The position numbers and the translations under genes were made by a program. A stretch of 64,000 nucleotides of DNA from Bacteroidales bacterium (GTDB taxonomy: Bacteria > Bacteroidota > Bacteroidia > Bacteroidales > Paludibacteraceae), in the NCBI GenBank assembly GCA_004557405.1, contig SFDZ01000003.1, positions 123,745-187,744 of the forward strand, written 5' to 3'. Below, piece by piece: positions 1-8,411 of the stretch (within the stretch, counting starts at the first letter, position 1; each line of letters opens with the position of its first letter). The notes beneath the pieces are model-generated. The model was not told the DNA's origin and ran no database searches. It was given only the letters and a program-made list of their open reading frames with translations.

Positions 1-1716
1 TACGACGAATACACATTCAAAGTCGGCATTACGAACAAAGGTGGTTTCGTGCAGAACTATACCATCGAGAACTTGCCGTCGTGGCTCACCGCCACCCCCG
101 AAGCCGGCACGCTCAACCCGACCAAATCGGCCACTATCGAATTTAGCATCAACAGTGGTCTGAACGTAGGCACCTACAACGAAGTCGTCTATCTGGTAGA
201 TGCACAGAATGTAAGCGAGCCGTTGTCGATAAACGTGGTGGTAACCGGCGAAGAACCGACGTGGACTGTCGATAAAAACGCCTACGAATACAACAGTTCC
301 GTATTCGGACAGATGCGTTTCGAAGGTGTATTCTCGATGGACGAAGACGACATACTCGCCGCATTCGACGGCAAAGAGTGCATCGGTGTGGCGCACACAT
401 CGTACAACGCCGCCACCGACATGTATTATGTGCTGCTCACCATCTATTCGCATACCGCCAAATCGACCAAACCGATTATGTTCCGTATGTACGACGCCTC
501 GACAGGCATCATCTATCAAGCCGAACCGTCGCAACCCATCACATTTGCGGCGCAACAAATTGTCGGCACTCCGATGGAGCCGGTCATTTTCGATGGCGGT
601 GCATTGATGTTTGCCAACATCAACCTGAAGAAAGGTTGGAACTGGATTTCGTTCAACTTGGCCAACGAGGCTTTGAACAATATCAACGCCGCATTGGCCG
701 AAGGCAACTGGTCTGACGGCGAAACAGTCAAGAATCTGCACTCGTTTGCCGACTATGTCGAAGCAAAACAGATGTGGGTAAGTGGCGGTCGCCTGACCTC
801 GTTCAACAACAGCGAGATGTATCTCTTCCATGTCAACGAAGACAAGACGTTGGCCGTCAGCGGCACCGAAATCGACCCGACCTCGGTATCTATCGCCATC
901 GCTCCGAATCGTTGGAACTACATCTCTTATCTGCCGCAAACAGTACTCAGTGTCAAATCGGCACTCGCCGGCTACGAGGCATCGAATGGCGACGTCATCA
1001 AGTCGCAAAACGGATTCGCCATGTACTACGGCAACGAATGGATAGGATCGTTGGAAACGATGCGGCCAAACGAAGGCTATATGTTCAAGAGCACGGCCAC
1101 AACCACCAAAACACTGACCTATCCGTCGAAAGTATCGACTGTCAATCGGGCACCGCAGAGCAACGAGCATCCGTATGCGCACAACATGTCGATATTCGGT
1201 TACTCCGAAGATGTTTGCGCTACCGACAAACTCTATGCTGTGGTGAACGGCGAAATTCGCGGCGAGGCTGTACCTGTTGTTTACGACGACCGCACGCTGC
1301 TCTGTATCTCGGTAGCGGGCGACAACACTCACGACGAAGTACACTTCCTCCGTGTACGCGAAGACGGTACCTCGCTATCGAGCACCACAGTGGCTTATGC
1401 GCCCGACAATGTCAGTGGCGAACCTGCGGCACCACTTCACATAGTGTTCGACGCACCGGCAGCCACCACCGGCATGACCCTCTACCCGATACCGGCCTCC
1501 ACGCAGTTGACACTGTCGGCCATAGTACAACCAAGCGTATCGACCCGCATCGACATATACGATGTGATGGGCAAAATGGTGTACACTTCGGCAGCCGAAA
1601 AAACCGATGGATTCGTTTTGCGCTCCATCGATGTTAGTTCGCTCGTTGAGGGCACCTACTTCCTGCGCTTTGTGCATGGCGATGAGGTAGAAGTTCAGAA
1701 ATTCATCAAATTCTAA
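1..1716 (+). CDS. T9SS-secreted surface protein, C-terminal part (5' end outside window)
   Basis: The reading frame is open from base 1 and encodes at least 571 residues, so the start lies upstream. The C-terminal 75 or so residues (from TLYPIPAS to VQKFIKF) have the layout of a type A T9SS sorting domain: a P-[IV]-P-A motif, a DIYDVMGK strand, an EGTYFLRF strand and a final basic-hydrophobic strand. Cargo of this type crosses the outer membrane through the T9SS and is usually attached to anionic LPS by PorU. The body is beta-rich. It contains two copies of a roughly 90-residue module marked by D-x-hydrophobic-A-x-F/V-x-G-x-C/R-x-G that also forms the next gene product. Thirteen bases separate it from the lipoprotein gene. 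The function of the exported region is unknown; an adhesin or glycan-binding role is an inference. Confidence 0.85.
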   Translation, partial: YDEYTFKVGITNKGGFVQNYTIENLPSWLTATPEAGTLNPTKSATIEFSINSGLNVGTYNEVVYLVDAQNVSEPLSINVVVTGEEPTWTVDKNAYEYNSSVFGQMRFEGVFSMDEDDILAAFDGKECIGVAHTSYNAATDMYYVLLTIYSHTAKSTKPIMFRMYDASTGIIYQAEPSQPITFAAQQIVGTPMEPVIFDGGALMFANINLKKGWNWISFNLANEALNNINAALAEGNWSDGETVKNLHSFADYVEAKQMWVSGGRLTSFNNSEMYLFHVNEDKTLAVSGTEIDPTSVSIAIAPNRWNYISYLPQTVLSVKSALAGYEASNGDVIKSQNGFAMYYGNEWIGSLETMRPNEGYMFKSTATTTKTLTYPSKVSTVNRAPQSNEHPYAHNMSIFGYSEDVCATDKLYAVVNGEIRGEAVPVVYDDRTLLCISVAGDNTHDEVHFLRVREDGTSLSSTTVAYAPDNVSGEPAAPLHIVFDAPAATTGMTLYPIPASTQLTLSAIVQPSVSTRIDIYDVMGKMVYTSAAEKTDGFVLRSIDVSSLVEGTYFLRFVHGDEVEVQKFIKF

Positions 1717-1729
1717 TGTATAGAAAACT

Positions 1730-2194
1730 ATGATTACAATAAACAAAACATTCGCAAGCGGATCGCACTTGAAACAACTGCTCGTACTCACTGCCATCGT
1801 TGTGGTGGCAGTGATGAGCGGCTGTCGCAAAAAAGAGGTAATAACCAAATACGACAATCCAAATTGGCAATTCACCGACACGCTGTCATACACCTACATC
1901 AGCGCCACAGCGGTGATAGCGCTACCGGACAACCTGCAACCCTACATCGACGAACACGACCAAATGGCCGTGTTCGTGGGCGATGTTTGCCGCGGTGTTG
2001 CCAATCTGGAAGACGGGCTGTTCAACTTTTCGATACCCACCGCCAACGCCGAAGAGGAATCGCAAGCGTACTTCCGCTACTGGAGCAACCGCACGGGCTA
2101 TATGTATCAATCAGCGGAACCAGTAGTCGTCAAAAGCGATGCCCGCATAGGCACTACCGCCCAACCGAAACAAATCACACTAACCGTTCTTTAA
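1730..2194 (+). CDS. Small lipoprotein sharing a module with the upstream T9SS protein
   Basis: This 154-residue protein has a basic N-terminus, a hydrophobic stretch (LLVLTAIVVVAV) and a lipobox MSGC at about residues 30-33, so it should be a lipoprotein. The remainder, about 120 residues, resembles a module found twice in the preceding T9SS protein: a DQMAVFVGDVCRGVA segment followed by aromatic strands (YFRYW, YMYQSAEP) and a terminal strand. The gene lies between the T9SS cargo gene and an ompA-like gene with gaps of 13 and 4 bases, so the three are probably co-transcribed. I do not recognise a named family. A surface or periplasmic partner for the cargo protein is an inference from the shared module and the operon. 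Confidence 0.7.
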   Translation: MITINKTFASGSHLKQLLVLTAIVVVAVMSGCRKKEVITKYDNPNWQFTDTLSYTYISATAVIALPDNLQPYIDEHDQMAVFVGDVCRGVANLEDGLFNFSIPTANAEEESQAYFRYWSNRTGYMYQSAEPVVVKSDARIGTTAQPKQITLTVL

Positions 2195-2198
2195 GTTT

Positions 2199-3401
2199 AT
2201 GAAACGTCTATCTGTTTTTTTGATTGTACTTGTCGTTGTCGGCCACTCGTTTGCGCAGACCGATACCGTGTATAACTCGGCCGGAAAAGCCGATTCCGAT
2301 TGGTTCCTGTCGTTGATGGTCGGAGGCGATGTGTTGTTCAATCAGAGCCGGCAGCAAAATCCCGACATATACGCCACCAACGGCATACGTCCCGAAGTAT
2401 CGCTGACGGCCGGCAAATGGATTATGCCCTACTTCGGTTTTCAAGTGGGCTTAAAATCATTCTGGTGGCAAGGTGCAGCCTCATCGGCCGACCTGGCAAC
2501 ATGGAACTTTGACCTTACACAAATAACGCCTCTCGCCGATGGGTCGAGCAACTTCAACGTGTTCTACATCAATCCGCATATCGATGCCATGTTGAGCCTG
2601 TCGTCGTGCATCAACAAAGGGTACGTTCAAACCTGTAAATGGGACGTGGTGCCATTCGTCGGCATTGGCTATATGTATGGTTTCGGTGCCCAAGGTGTGC
2701 CTGTGCAACATAGTCTGACAGGCCATTTTGGTCTTATGGGCAAATACCGCATCACCGACTATTGGGACATCAATTTGGCGGTTGCCACCACCATCATGGC
2801 CGAAGGCTACACCACACATGCCGGTGCTGTGGCACAAGAAGATTTGTCGATTTCGGTCGGATTTTCGTACAACTTCGGCGGACATCGTTTTGCGTACAAA
2901 CAACGTCAGAAGAACAACGACAAAGCACTTGCACAGACCGGCAACCACGCACGAGTTGACACCATACATGTGTACCACCACACCGAGCGCATCGTCGAAC
3001 GCGGCGCACCGGTTACCACCACCGATTTGTCGGCTGCCGCCACACAAGGAACATTCGACAAACCATTCCAAATTGCGCTCATCGAATTTGCACTCGGGTC
3101 GGCCAATCCGAAACAAAACTACGCCACACAATACTACAACGTAGCAGCCTTTATCAACGCCTATCCCGATGTCGTATTGCGCTTGGATGCCTACTGCGAC
3201 AAAGACACGGGAACGCCCGAAATAAATGAGCAACTGGCCACACAACGCGCCGAAACGGTACGTCGCATCTTGGTCGAACAATATGGCATTCCCAACGACA
3301 AAATCACCATCAATCCGTTGGGCGACCGCGAACAAATCTACAACGAAGGCGCATTAAACCGCATTGTGCGTATCACGGTTTTGCCACAAGCAAAAAAATA
3401 A
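2199..3401 (+). CDS. OmpA-family outer-membrane protein
   Basis: This 400-residue protein begins with a signal peptide ending near VVGHSFAQ. The N-terminal half (about residues 25-230) alternates hydrophobic and polar residues with many aromatics, as in an eight-stranded outer-membrane barrel. A charged linker follows, and the C-terminal 110 residues match an OmpA-like peptidoglycan-binding domain (IEFALGSANP, then RLDAYCDKDTGTPEINEQL, RAETVRRILVEQYGIPNDKI and NRIVRITV). It probably ties the outer membrane to the cell wall. The gene starts 4 bases after the lipoprotein stop and is followed by a strong terminator, so it is the last gene of the T9SS-cargo operon. A second cargo-plus-OmpA pair is found at 39.2-47.6 kb. 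Confidence 0.85.
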   Translation: MKRLSVFLIVLVVVGHSFAQTDTVYNSAGKADSDWFLSLMVGGDVLFNQSRQQNPDIYATNGIRPEVSLTAGKWIMPYFGFQVGLKSFWWQGAASSADLATWNFDLTQITPLADGSSNFNVFYINPHIDAMLSLSSCINKGYVQTCKWDVVPFVGIGYMYGFGAQGVPVQHSLTGHFGLMGKYRITDYWDINLAVATTIMAEGYTTHAGAVAQEDLSISVGFSYNFGGHRFAYKQRQKNNDKALAQTGNHARVDTIHVYHHTERIVERGAPVTTTDLSAAATQGTFDKPFQIALIEFALGSANPKQNYATQYYNVAAFINAYPDVVLRLDAYCDKDTGTPEINEQLATQRAETVRRILVEQYGIPNDKITINPLGDREQIYNEGALNRIVRITVLPQAKK

Positions 3402-3423
3402 CAACGCATCTGCATCCGTGCAA

Positions 3424-3459
3424 CAGAAACAGCCAACAAGTGGCTGTTTCTGTTTTTTT
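3424..3459 (+). terminator. Rho-independent terminator after the ompA-like gene
   Basis: A perfect 12-bp stem (CAGAAACAGCCA against TGGCTGTTTCTG) with a five-base loop is followed directly by seven T residues. It lies 22 bases after the ompA-like stop and closes the first operon. Confidence 0.92.
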
Positions 3460-3515
3460 GATGCCGCACGACAACAACCATACGCCAACAAGCAACAAAT
3501 GTCAGTATTTTTTGC

Positions 3516-3523
3516 TAACTTTG
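3516..3523 (+). promoter_or_regulatory. -7 promoter element TAACTTTG for the ABC importer operon
   Basis: The octamer matches the Bacteroidota -7 consensus TAnnTTTG. It ends only 5 bases before the ATG at 3529, so the predicted transcription start falls at or very near the start codon. No clear -33 TTTG is seen about 20 bases upstream. Confidence 0.55.
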
Positions 3524-3528
3524 CAGGC

Positions 3529-4668
3529 ATGAAAGCAAGACTCACAATATACGCACTCGTGGCAGTCGCCTTGCTGAGTGCTTGCGGGCGGCAGGCTACA
3601 TCGACAGACAGCGACGGTCGGCAACCCGACTCGACACTCACGGTCAAATATGCGCACGGATTTTCGGTAGATTATTTTACTGATTACAAGCGTATTACCA
3701 TCAAAAGTCCTTGGGTTGACGATGCTATATTGGCAACCTATTATTTGGTGAAATCGGACACGGTGCATGTGCCTGACGGCGCCACAAAAATAGTGATACC
3801 GCTGCGCCATGTGGCCGTAACCTCGTGTACACACTACGCCTTTCTGGACATCATTGGCGAATTGTCCGGCATCAGCGGCATCTGCAGCCCTGAACTCGCC
3901 TACAACGCCCTTGTCAGACAACGGTACGCCGACAAGCAAATCGTCAGTTTGGGCGACGCCTTCGACACCAACACCGAGCGACTGCTCGCCCTGAAACCCG
4001 ATGCACTGATGTTGGCAAGTTACAATCAGCAGGACAACAACGCCAAACGTTTGGCCGAATCGGGTATTCCGCTGATTTACAACAACGAATGGACTGAAAA
4101 CAGCGTGCTTGCCCGTGCCGAATGGCTGAAACTTGTGGCTGCATTCTACGACAAAGAGGCGATGGCAGCAACCTATTTCGACACCATCGAAAACAACTAC
4201 ATCGAGGCAAAAATAGCTGCGCAACTGATGCCGACCCACCCAACCGTGATGGCCGGAAGCAACTTCAAAGGCACTTGGTATATGCCCGGCGGACAAAGTT
4301 ACATGGGGCAGCTGTTTGCCGATGCAGGCGCCACCTATTTCTATAGCGACAACGCCGAAAACGGCAGTCTGCCACTCAGTTTCGAAACCGTACTGCACCA
4401 CTTTGCGCAAGCCGACGTATGGCTGAATGCGCCCACTGCCACTATGCACGAACTATTGGCGATGGACGAACGCCACCAACTCTTCAAAGCAGCACAAAAC
4501 GGATGTGTTTATGGGTTCTATGCGCGCACACGCGCCGGTGGCGCCAACGATTTTTGGGAGAGTGGCGTGGTGCGCCCCGATTTGATACTGCAAGATTTGA
4601 TGTGGGCACTGCACCCCGACGAAACAGTCGGCTACACACCCACTTACATTTGTAAACTAACTCCATGA
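3529..4668 (+). CDS. ABC transporter substrate-binding lipoprotein, iron-siderophore/cobalamin type
   Basis: The ATG at 3529 gives a 379-residue protein with a short basic N-terminus, a hydrophobic segment and the lipobox LLSAC (Cys19). The reading frame is open further upstream, but that stretch runs through the terminator and is not plausible coding. The mature part has the two-lobed BtuF/FecB layout, with TSCTHYAFLDIIGEL near residue 105 and a helix-rich C-terminal lobe containing GGANDFWESGVVRPDLIL. It should capture a metal chelate in the periplasm and hand it to the permease encoded next, whose ATG overlaps this stop by four bases (ATGA). The substrate (ferric siderophore, haem or cobalamin) cannot be told from sequence; no cobalamin riboswitch-like leader is present. 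Confidence 0.85.
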   Translation: MKARLTIYALVAVALLSACGRQATSTDSDGRQPDSTLTVKYAHGFSVDYFTDYKRITIKSPWVDDAILATYYLVKSDTVHVPDGATKIVIPLRHVAVTSCTHYAFLDIIGELSGISGICSPELAYNALVRQRYADKQIVSLGDAFDTNTERLLALKPDALMLASYNQQDNNAKRLAESGIPLIYNNEWTENSVLARAEWLKLVAAFYDKEAMAATYFDTIENNYIEAKIAAQLMPTHPTVMAGSNFKGTWYMPGGQSYMGQLFADAGATYFYSDNAENGSLPLSFETVLHHFAQADVWLNAPTATMHELLAMDERHQLFKAAQNGCVYGFYARTRAGGANDFWESGVVRPDLILQDLMWALHPDETVGYTPTYICKLTP

Positions 4669-5651
4669 GAACCGGACGCAACATACTGATTTTCGGAATA
4701 TTAGCAATCGTTACCGGATTGCTTTTTGTCTGCGACATTAGTTTTGGCAGCGTGTCGTTGCCATTCAATGCACTTGTGTCGGACAACCCCCTCTACCGCG
4801 ACATCATTTACAATTTTCGTCTGCCAAAAGCCTTGACAGCCATCGTTACCGGCGCAGCCATTTCGGTAGCCGGCCTTGTGATGCAGACACTCTTTCGCAA
4901 TCCGTTGGCCGGGCCTTATGTGTTGGGCGTCAGTTCGGGAGCGAGCCTTGGCGTGGCCGTTTACCTATTGGCCGGCAGCATGTTGCCCACCGCCTTAGCT
5001 CAAAGCGGTTGGGGATTGGTCTGCTCGGCCGTGTTTGGTGCCGTTTTGGTGCTATTGTTGGTGTTAGGCGTATCGTTTCGCGTGCGTCAAGCCGTGTCGT
5101 TGCTCATCGTCGGCATCATGTTCGGGCAAATAGCCGGATCGCTGGTTACCATTCTGCAAAATGCAAGCAATCCCGACTCGCTAAAACTATTTGTAGTATG
5201 GACATTTGGCAGTTTGTCGGCCGTAGGTTGGAACTATATGTGGGTGATGCTGCCGTTGGTAACCATCGGTTTGATATTGGCCTACACACTGCAAAAGCCA
5301 CTGAACGGTTTGTTGCTTGGCGAAAACTACGCACAAGGTTTAGGCATCAACATCACCCGCACCCGCGTAATGATTATTGTGGTAGTAGCACTTTTGGCGG
5401 GCACCACCACAGCCTTCACGGGGCCGATTGCCTTTATCGGTATGGCAGTGCCACATCTGGTGCGCGGACTGTTTCGCACGGCCGACCATCGCACTACCAT
5501 CACCGGTTGCATACTGTGTGGTGCCTCGCTCATGATGCTGTGCGACATCGCTACACAACTGCCGGCACAAGGTTATACACTGCCTATCAACGCCATCAGC
5601 GCATTAGTTGGTGCACCTATCATCATTTGGATTATCATCAAACAGAAATAA
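4665..5651 (+). CDS. ABC transporter permease, FecCD/BtuC family
   Basis: This is a 328-residue polytopic membrane protein with about nine to ten hydrophobic segments. It carries family hallmarks: an R-hydrophobic-P element near residue 50 (YNFRLPKALTAIVTGAAIS), the G-x-Q-x-x-x-x-NPLA-x-P signature (VMQTLFRNPLAGPYVLGVSSGA) and the late PIAFIGMAVPHLVRG loop that contacts the ATPase. It forms the homodimeric channel of the chelate importer. Its start overlaps the binding-protein stop by four bases, and the ATPase gene starts one base after its stop, so the three subunits are translationally coupled. Confidence 0.93.
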   Translation: MRTGRNILIFGILAIVTGLLFVCDISFGSVSLPFNALVSDNPLYRDIIYNFRLPKALTAIVTGAAISVAGLVMQTLFRNPLAGPYVLGVSSGASLGVAVYLLAGSMLPTALAQSGWGLVCSAVFGAVLVLLLVLGVSFRVRQAVSLLIVGIMFGQIAGSLVTILQNASNPDSLKLFVVWTFGSLSAVGWNYMWVMLPLVTIGLILAYTLQKPLNGLLLGENYAQGLGINITRTRVMIIVVVALLAGTTTAFTGPIAFIGMAVPHLVRGLFRTADHRTTITGCILCGASLMMLCDIATQLPAQGYTLPINAISALVGAPIIIWIIIKQK

Positions 5652-5652
5652 C

Positions 5653-6606
5653 GTGTTAGCAACACAACATTTGGACATCGGTTACGGGAAACGGGTCATT
5701 CAGCACGACCTGAATCTGACAGCCAACAGTGGCGACCTCATTTGCCTGACAGGCACCAACGGCACAGGCAAAAGCACCTTGCTGCGCACGCTGGCCGGGC
5801 TGCAAAAACCACTTGGCGGCAGCATACAAATTCAGGAAAAAAACATAACACAACTATCGAACGCCACACGCGCCACCCTGCTCGCTTTGGTGCTGACCGA
5901 CAACATTGTGGTCGAAAATCTGACGCTGTACGATTTGGTGGCCACAGGACGATTCCCGTACACAGGCTGGAACGGTTATCTCGGCCAACACGACCGCGAC
6001 ATTGTAAAAACGGCGTTGGAACAAGTCAATTTGTGGCACAAAGCACACTATTGTATCAACGAAGTGAGCGACGGCGAAAAACAGCGCGGCATTATAGCCA
6101 AAGCCTTGGCGCAGGACACGCCGCTCATTCTGCTCGACGAACCCACCGCGCACCTCGACTTGCCCAACCGTGTCGAAATAATGTTGCTGCTGAGGCGACT
6201 GTCGGTCAACACACGCAAAACGTTCATACTATCGACACACGAACTCGACCTCGCCCTGCAAATGGCCGACCGCATTTGGCTGATGGGCACACAAGGCATC
6301 AAAACCGGCATCCCCGAAGATTTGATGCTCACCGGCAAGTTTCAGGAAGCATTTGGCAACGCAGCCTATCATTTCGACGAAACCGACGGACACTGCAAGA
6401 TAGAGCCGCTGTTCGGCAACTTAGCCGTAACCATCGTCGGGCAAAACACGGCAGCCTTGTGGCTCGAACGCGCCCTGCATCGATGCGGCATACATGTAAC
6501 ACACGATGCAGCATTGCGCATCGAAGCACACGACAACCACTTCGTGGTGAACGGCCGCACCACACACTCCGTCGAGGAAACGCTTGACGTGATATTCGGA
6601 CGATAG
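5653..6606 (+). CDS. ABC transporter ATP-binding protein of the chelate importer
   Basis: The GTG at 5653, one base after the permease stop, gives a 317-residue protein beginning VLATQHLDIGYGK. An in-frame ATG at 5608 would need a 44-base overlap. Walker A (GTNGTGKST), a signature-like VSDGEKQRG, Walker B (LILLDEPTAHLD) and the H-loop STHE are all present, so it should energise the permease. About 85 residues follow the nucleotide-binding core. This C-terminal extension (from about FDETDGHCKIEP to the end) has alternating strands and helices and resembles extensions seen on FecE-like ATPases of Bacteroidota. A role in regulation or dimer stability is an inference. Confidence 0.9.
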   Translation: MLATQHLDIGYGKRVIQHDLNLTANSGDLICLTGTNGTGKSTLLRTLAGLQKPLGGSIQIQEKNITQLSNATRATLLALVLTDNIVVENLTLYDLVATGRFPYTGWNGYLGQHDRDIVKTALEQVNLWHKAHYCINEVSDGEKQRGIIAKALAQDTPLILLDEPTAHLDLPNRVEIMLLLRRLSVNTRKTFILSTHELDLALQMADRIWLMGTQGIKTGIPEDLMLTGKFQEAFGNAAYHFDETDGHCKIEPLFGNLAVTIVGQNTAALWLERALHRCGIHVTHDAALRIEAHDNHFVVNGRTTHSVEETLDVIFGR

Positions 6607-6615
6607 ACAAAACGA

Positions 6616-6643
6616 CACGAGGCCTGCCACAGCAGACCTCGTG
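6616..6643. terminator. Bidirectional hairpin between convergent operons
   Basis: CACGAGG and CCTCGTG enclose a second stem, CTGC/GCAG, with a CACA loop. It lies 9 bases after the importer ATPase stop and 20 bases beyond the stop of the convergent acyl-CoA ligase. The trailing T-runs are weak on both strands. Confidence 0.7.
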
Positions 6644-6663
6644 CATTGTTCAAACGGTATTTT

Positions 6664-8322
6664 TTACTTGTACATAAACCGTTTGATGCTCTTTTTGGGC
6701 GTCTTTTCGAACTCTTCCTGATAGATTTCGATGGCCGTAATCTGCTCGTAAGCCGGCAGCAACTTATTGACTTCCAGACGGTTCTGTTCCATCAACTGTA
6801 TCAGTGCCTCGTCCTTGACACCCTGTTTGAACGCCTCGTCGAAGTCGGGATAAACCAATCCGACCAATTTGTCGTTGCGTTGCACCACGATGCTTTCGGC
6901 CACAAACGGCATGTTGTTCAGTTTGTCCTCAATCTCCTCGGGATAGATGTTTTGTCCCGACGGACCGAGCAACATGTTTTTGCTGCGGCCTTTGATAAAG
7001 ACATTGCCTTCGGCGTCGATAATGCCAAGGTCGCCCGTGTGCAGCCAGCCGTCGGCATCGAGAACCTGCGCTGTGGCTTTCTCGTTTTTGAAATAGCCAA
7101 GCATCACATTCGGGCCTTTGCAGACGATTTCGCCAACGATGTTTTGCGGGTCGGGCGACAGCACTTTCACCTCCATGCGCGGAGCAGCCTTACCGCACGA
7201 CGCCATAGCAAATTTGCGCCAATCTTCGTAACAAATTATCGGACCACACTCCGTCATGCCGTAACCTACGGTGTAGGGGAACTGAATGTCTTTCAGCAGT
7301 TTTTCGACCTCTTGGTTGAAAGCTGCGCCACCCACAATCACCTCCATAAAATTGCCGCCAAAGGCATCAATCATGGTTTGACGCACTTTGTTTTTGATTA
7401 CATTGCTGATATACGGCAACTTAAGCAGCAACTTCATGCTGGGAGTTTCGAGTTTTGGCATCACTTTTTTGCGGATAATCTTTTCGATAATCAGCGGCAC
7501 AGCCACGATGATGCGCGGTTTCACTTCGGCCAAGGCATTGAAAATGATTTGCGGGCTCGGTACGCGTGTCAAGAAATAGACATGGCACCCTTTGATAAAT
7601 TCGTACAAAAATTCGAACGCCATGCCGTACATGTGCGCCATCGGCAACATCGAGATGACGGGCGAGCCTTTCGGCAGATTGACCACCTCGTCGCCAAATT
7701 TCACATTCGACTCCAGACTGCGATACGGCAGCATCACGCCTTTCGAGTCGCTCGTGGTGCCCGACGTATAGTTGATAACGGCCAATTCGTCCGACGTATT
7801 GTGATAGTAATTCACATCGGCAGGCGAGAAATCTTTCGGGTAACGCTGTCCAAACATTTCGTTCAAGTGGTCGCGGCGGTCGAGCAGATGCTCCAAACGT
7901 GCCACCGGCAACGAAAAATCGTTCAGCAACACCACACAGTCGAGATTGGGCATCTCCTGTGCATCGAGGTTTTCCCACACCACATCGCCCACAAACAGCA
8001 CGCGCGCTTCGGAGTGATTCACAATACGATGTACATTGTCGGCCTTGAACTCGTGCAAGATAGGCACTGCCACGGCGCCGTAGGTCAGTGTAGCCAAGAA
8101 AGCCACACCCCAATGCGAACTGTTGCGGCCGCACAAAGCCACTTTGTCGCCCTGTTTCAGGCCACATTGTTCGTACATCAAGTGTATTTTTGCAATCTTA
8201 CGGGCAACCTCTTTGTACTGCAACGCAATGCCTTTGTAGTCAGTCAGTGCGTCGAGTTCCCAATTTTCCTTAATTGAACGTTCGATCAAACTATTCAGTC
8301 TTTCCAATTCCATTTCCATCAT
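6664..8322 (-). CDS. Long-chain fatty acid-CoA ligase (AMP-binding), paralog 1
   Basis: This 552-residue protein belongs to the ANL adenylating superfamily. Motifs in order: the phosphate-binding loop YTSGTTSDSKG near residue 170, YGMTECGP, GWLHTGDLG with the hinge region KGRSKNMLLGPSGQNIYPEEIE, and the C-terminal lysine motif EKTPKKSIKRFMY. It should activate a carboxylic acid, probably a fatty acid, to its CoA thioester via an acyl-adenylate. The frame is open to 8376, but alignment with the neighbouring paralog places the start at the MMEM cluster (8322, 8319 or 8313). It sits downstream of its paralog on the same strand, with a hairpin in the 89-base gap. Confidence 0.9.
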   Translation of the reverse strand: MMEMELERLNSLIERSIKENWELDALTDYKGIALQYKEVARKIAKIHLMYEQCGLKQGDKVALCGRNSSHWGVAFLATLTYGAVAVPILHEFKADNVHRIVNHSEARVLFVGDVVWENLDAQEMPNLDCVVLLNDFSLPVARLEHLLDRRDHLNEMFGQRYPKDFSPADVNYYHNTSDELAVINYTSGTTSDSKGVMLPYRSLESNVKFGDEVVNLPKGSPVISMLPMAHMYGMAFEFLYEFIKGCHVYFLTRVPSPQIIFNALAEVKPRIIVAVPLIIEKIIRKKVMPKLETPSMKLLLKLPYISNVIKNKVRQTMIDAFGGNFMEVIVGGAAFNQEVEKLLKDIQFPYTVGYGMTECGPIICYEDWRKFAMASCGKAAPRMEVKVLSPDPQNIVGEIVCKGPNVMLGYFKNEKATAQVLDADGWLHTGDLGIIDAEGNVFIKGRSKNMLLGPSGQNIYPEEIEDKLNNMPFVAESIVVQRNDKLVGLVYPDFDEAFKQGVKDEALIQLMEQNRLEVNKLLPAYEQITAIEIYQEEFEKTPKKSIKRFMYK

Positions 8323-8351
8323 ACGATGATTATTTTTTGGTGAAACAAAAT

Positions 8352-8397
8352 AGGTCGACACACGCAAACCGGCCAAAGCAGGCGTGCGTGCCGACCT
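8352..8397 (-). terminator. Hairpin between the two acyl-CoA ligase genes
   Basis: Arms beginning AGGTCG and ending CGACCT form an imperfect stem of about 14 bp around a GC-rich loop, and the minus-strand sequence continues ATTTTGTTT. It could terminate or attenuate transcription between the paralogs. Confidence 0.6.
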
Positions 8398-8411
8398 GAT
8401 TTATTGTTGTT

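Noticed and set aside
3364-3528. Upstream extension of the importer binding protein
   Set aside because: It would translate the terminator of the previous operon and precede the promoter; the ATG at 3529 gives a proper lipoprotein signal.
6646-8277. Long plus-strand open frame of 543 codons opposite the acyl-CoA ligase gene
   Set aside because: It is His/Phe/Val-rich, has no recognisable domain and mirrors the codon usage of the minus-strand gene; similar mirror frames oppose rnr, glgP and metG.
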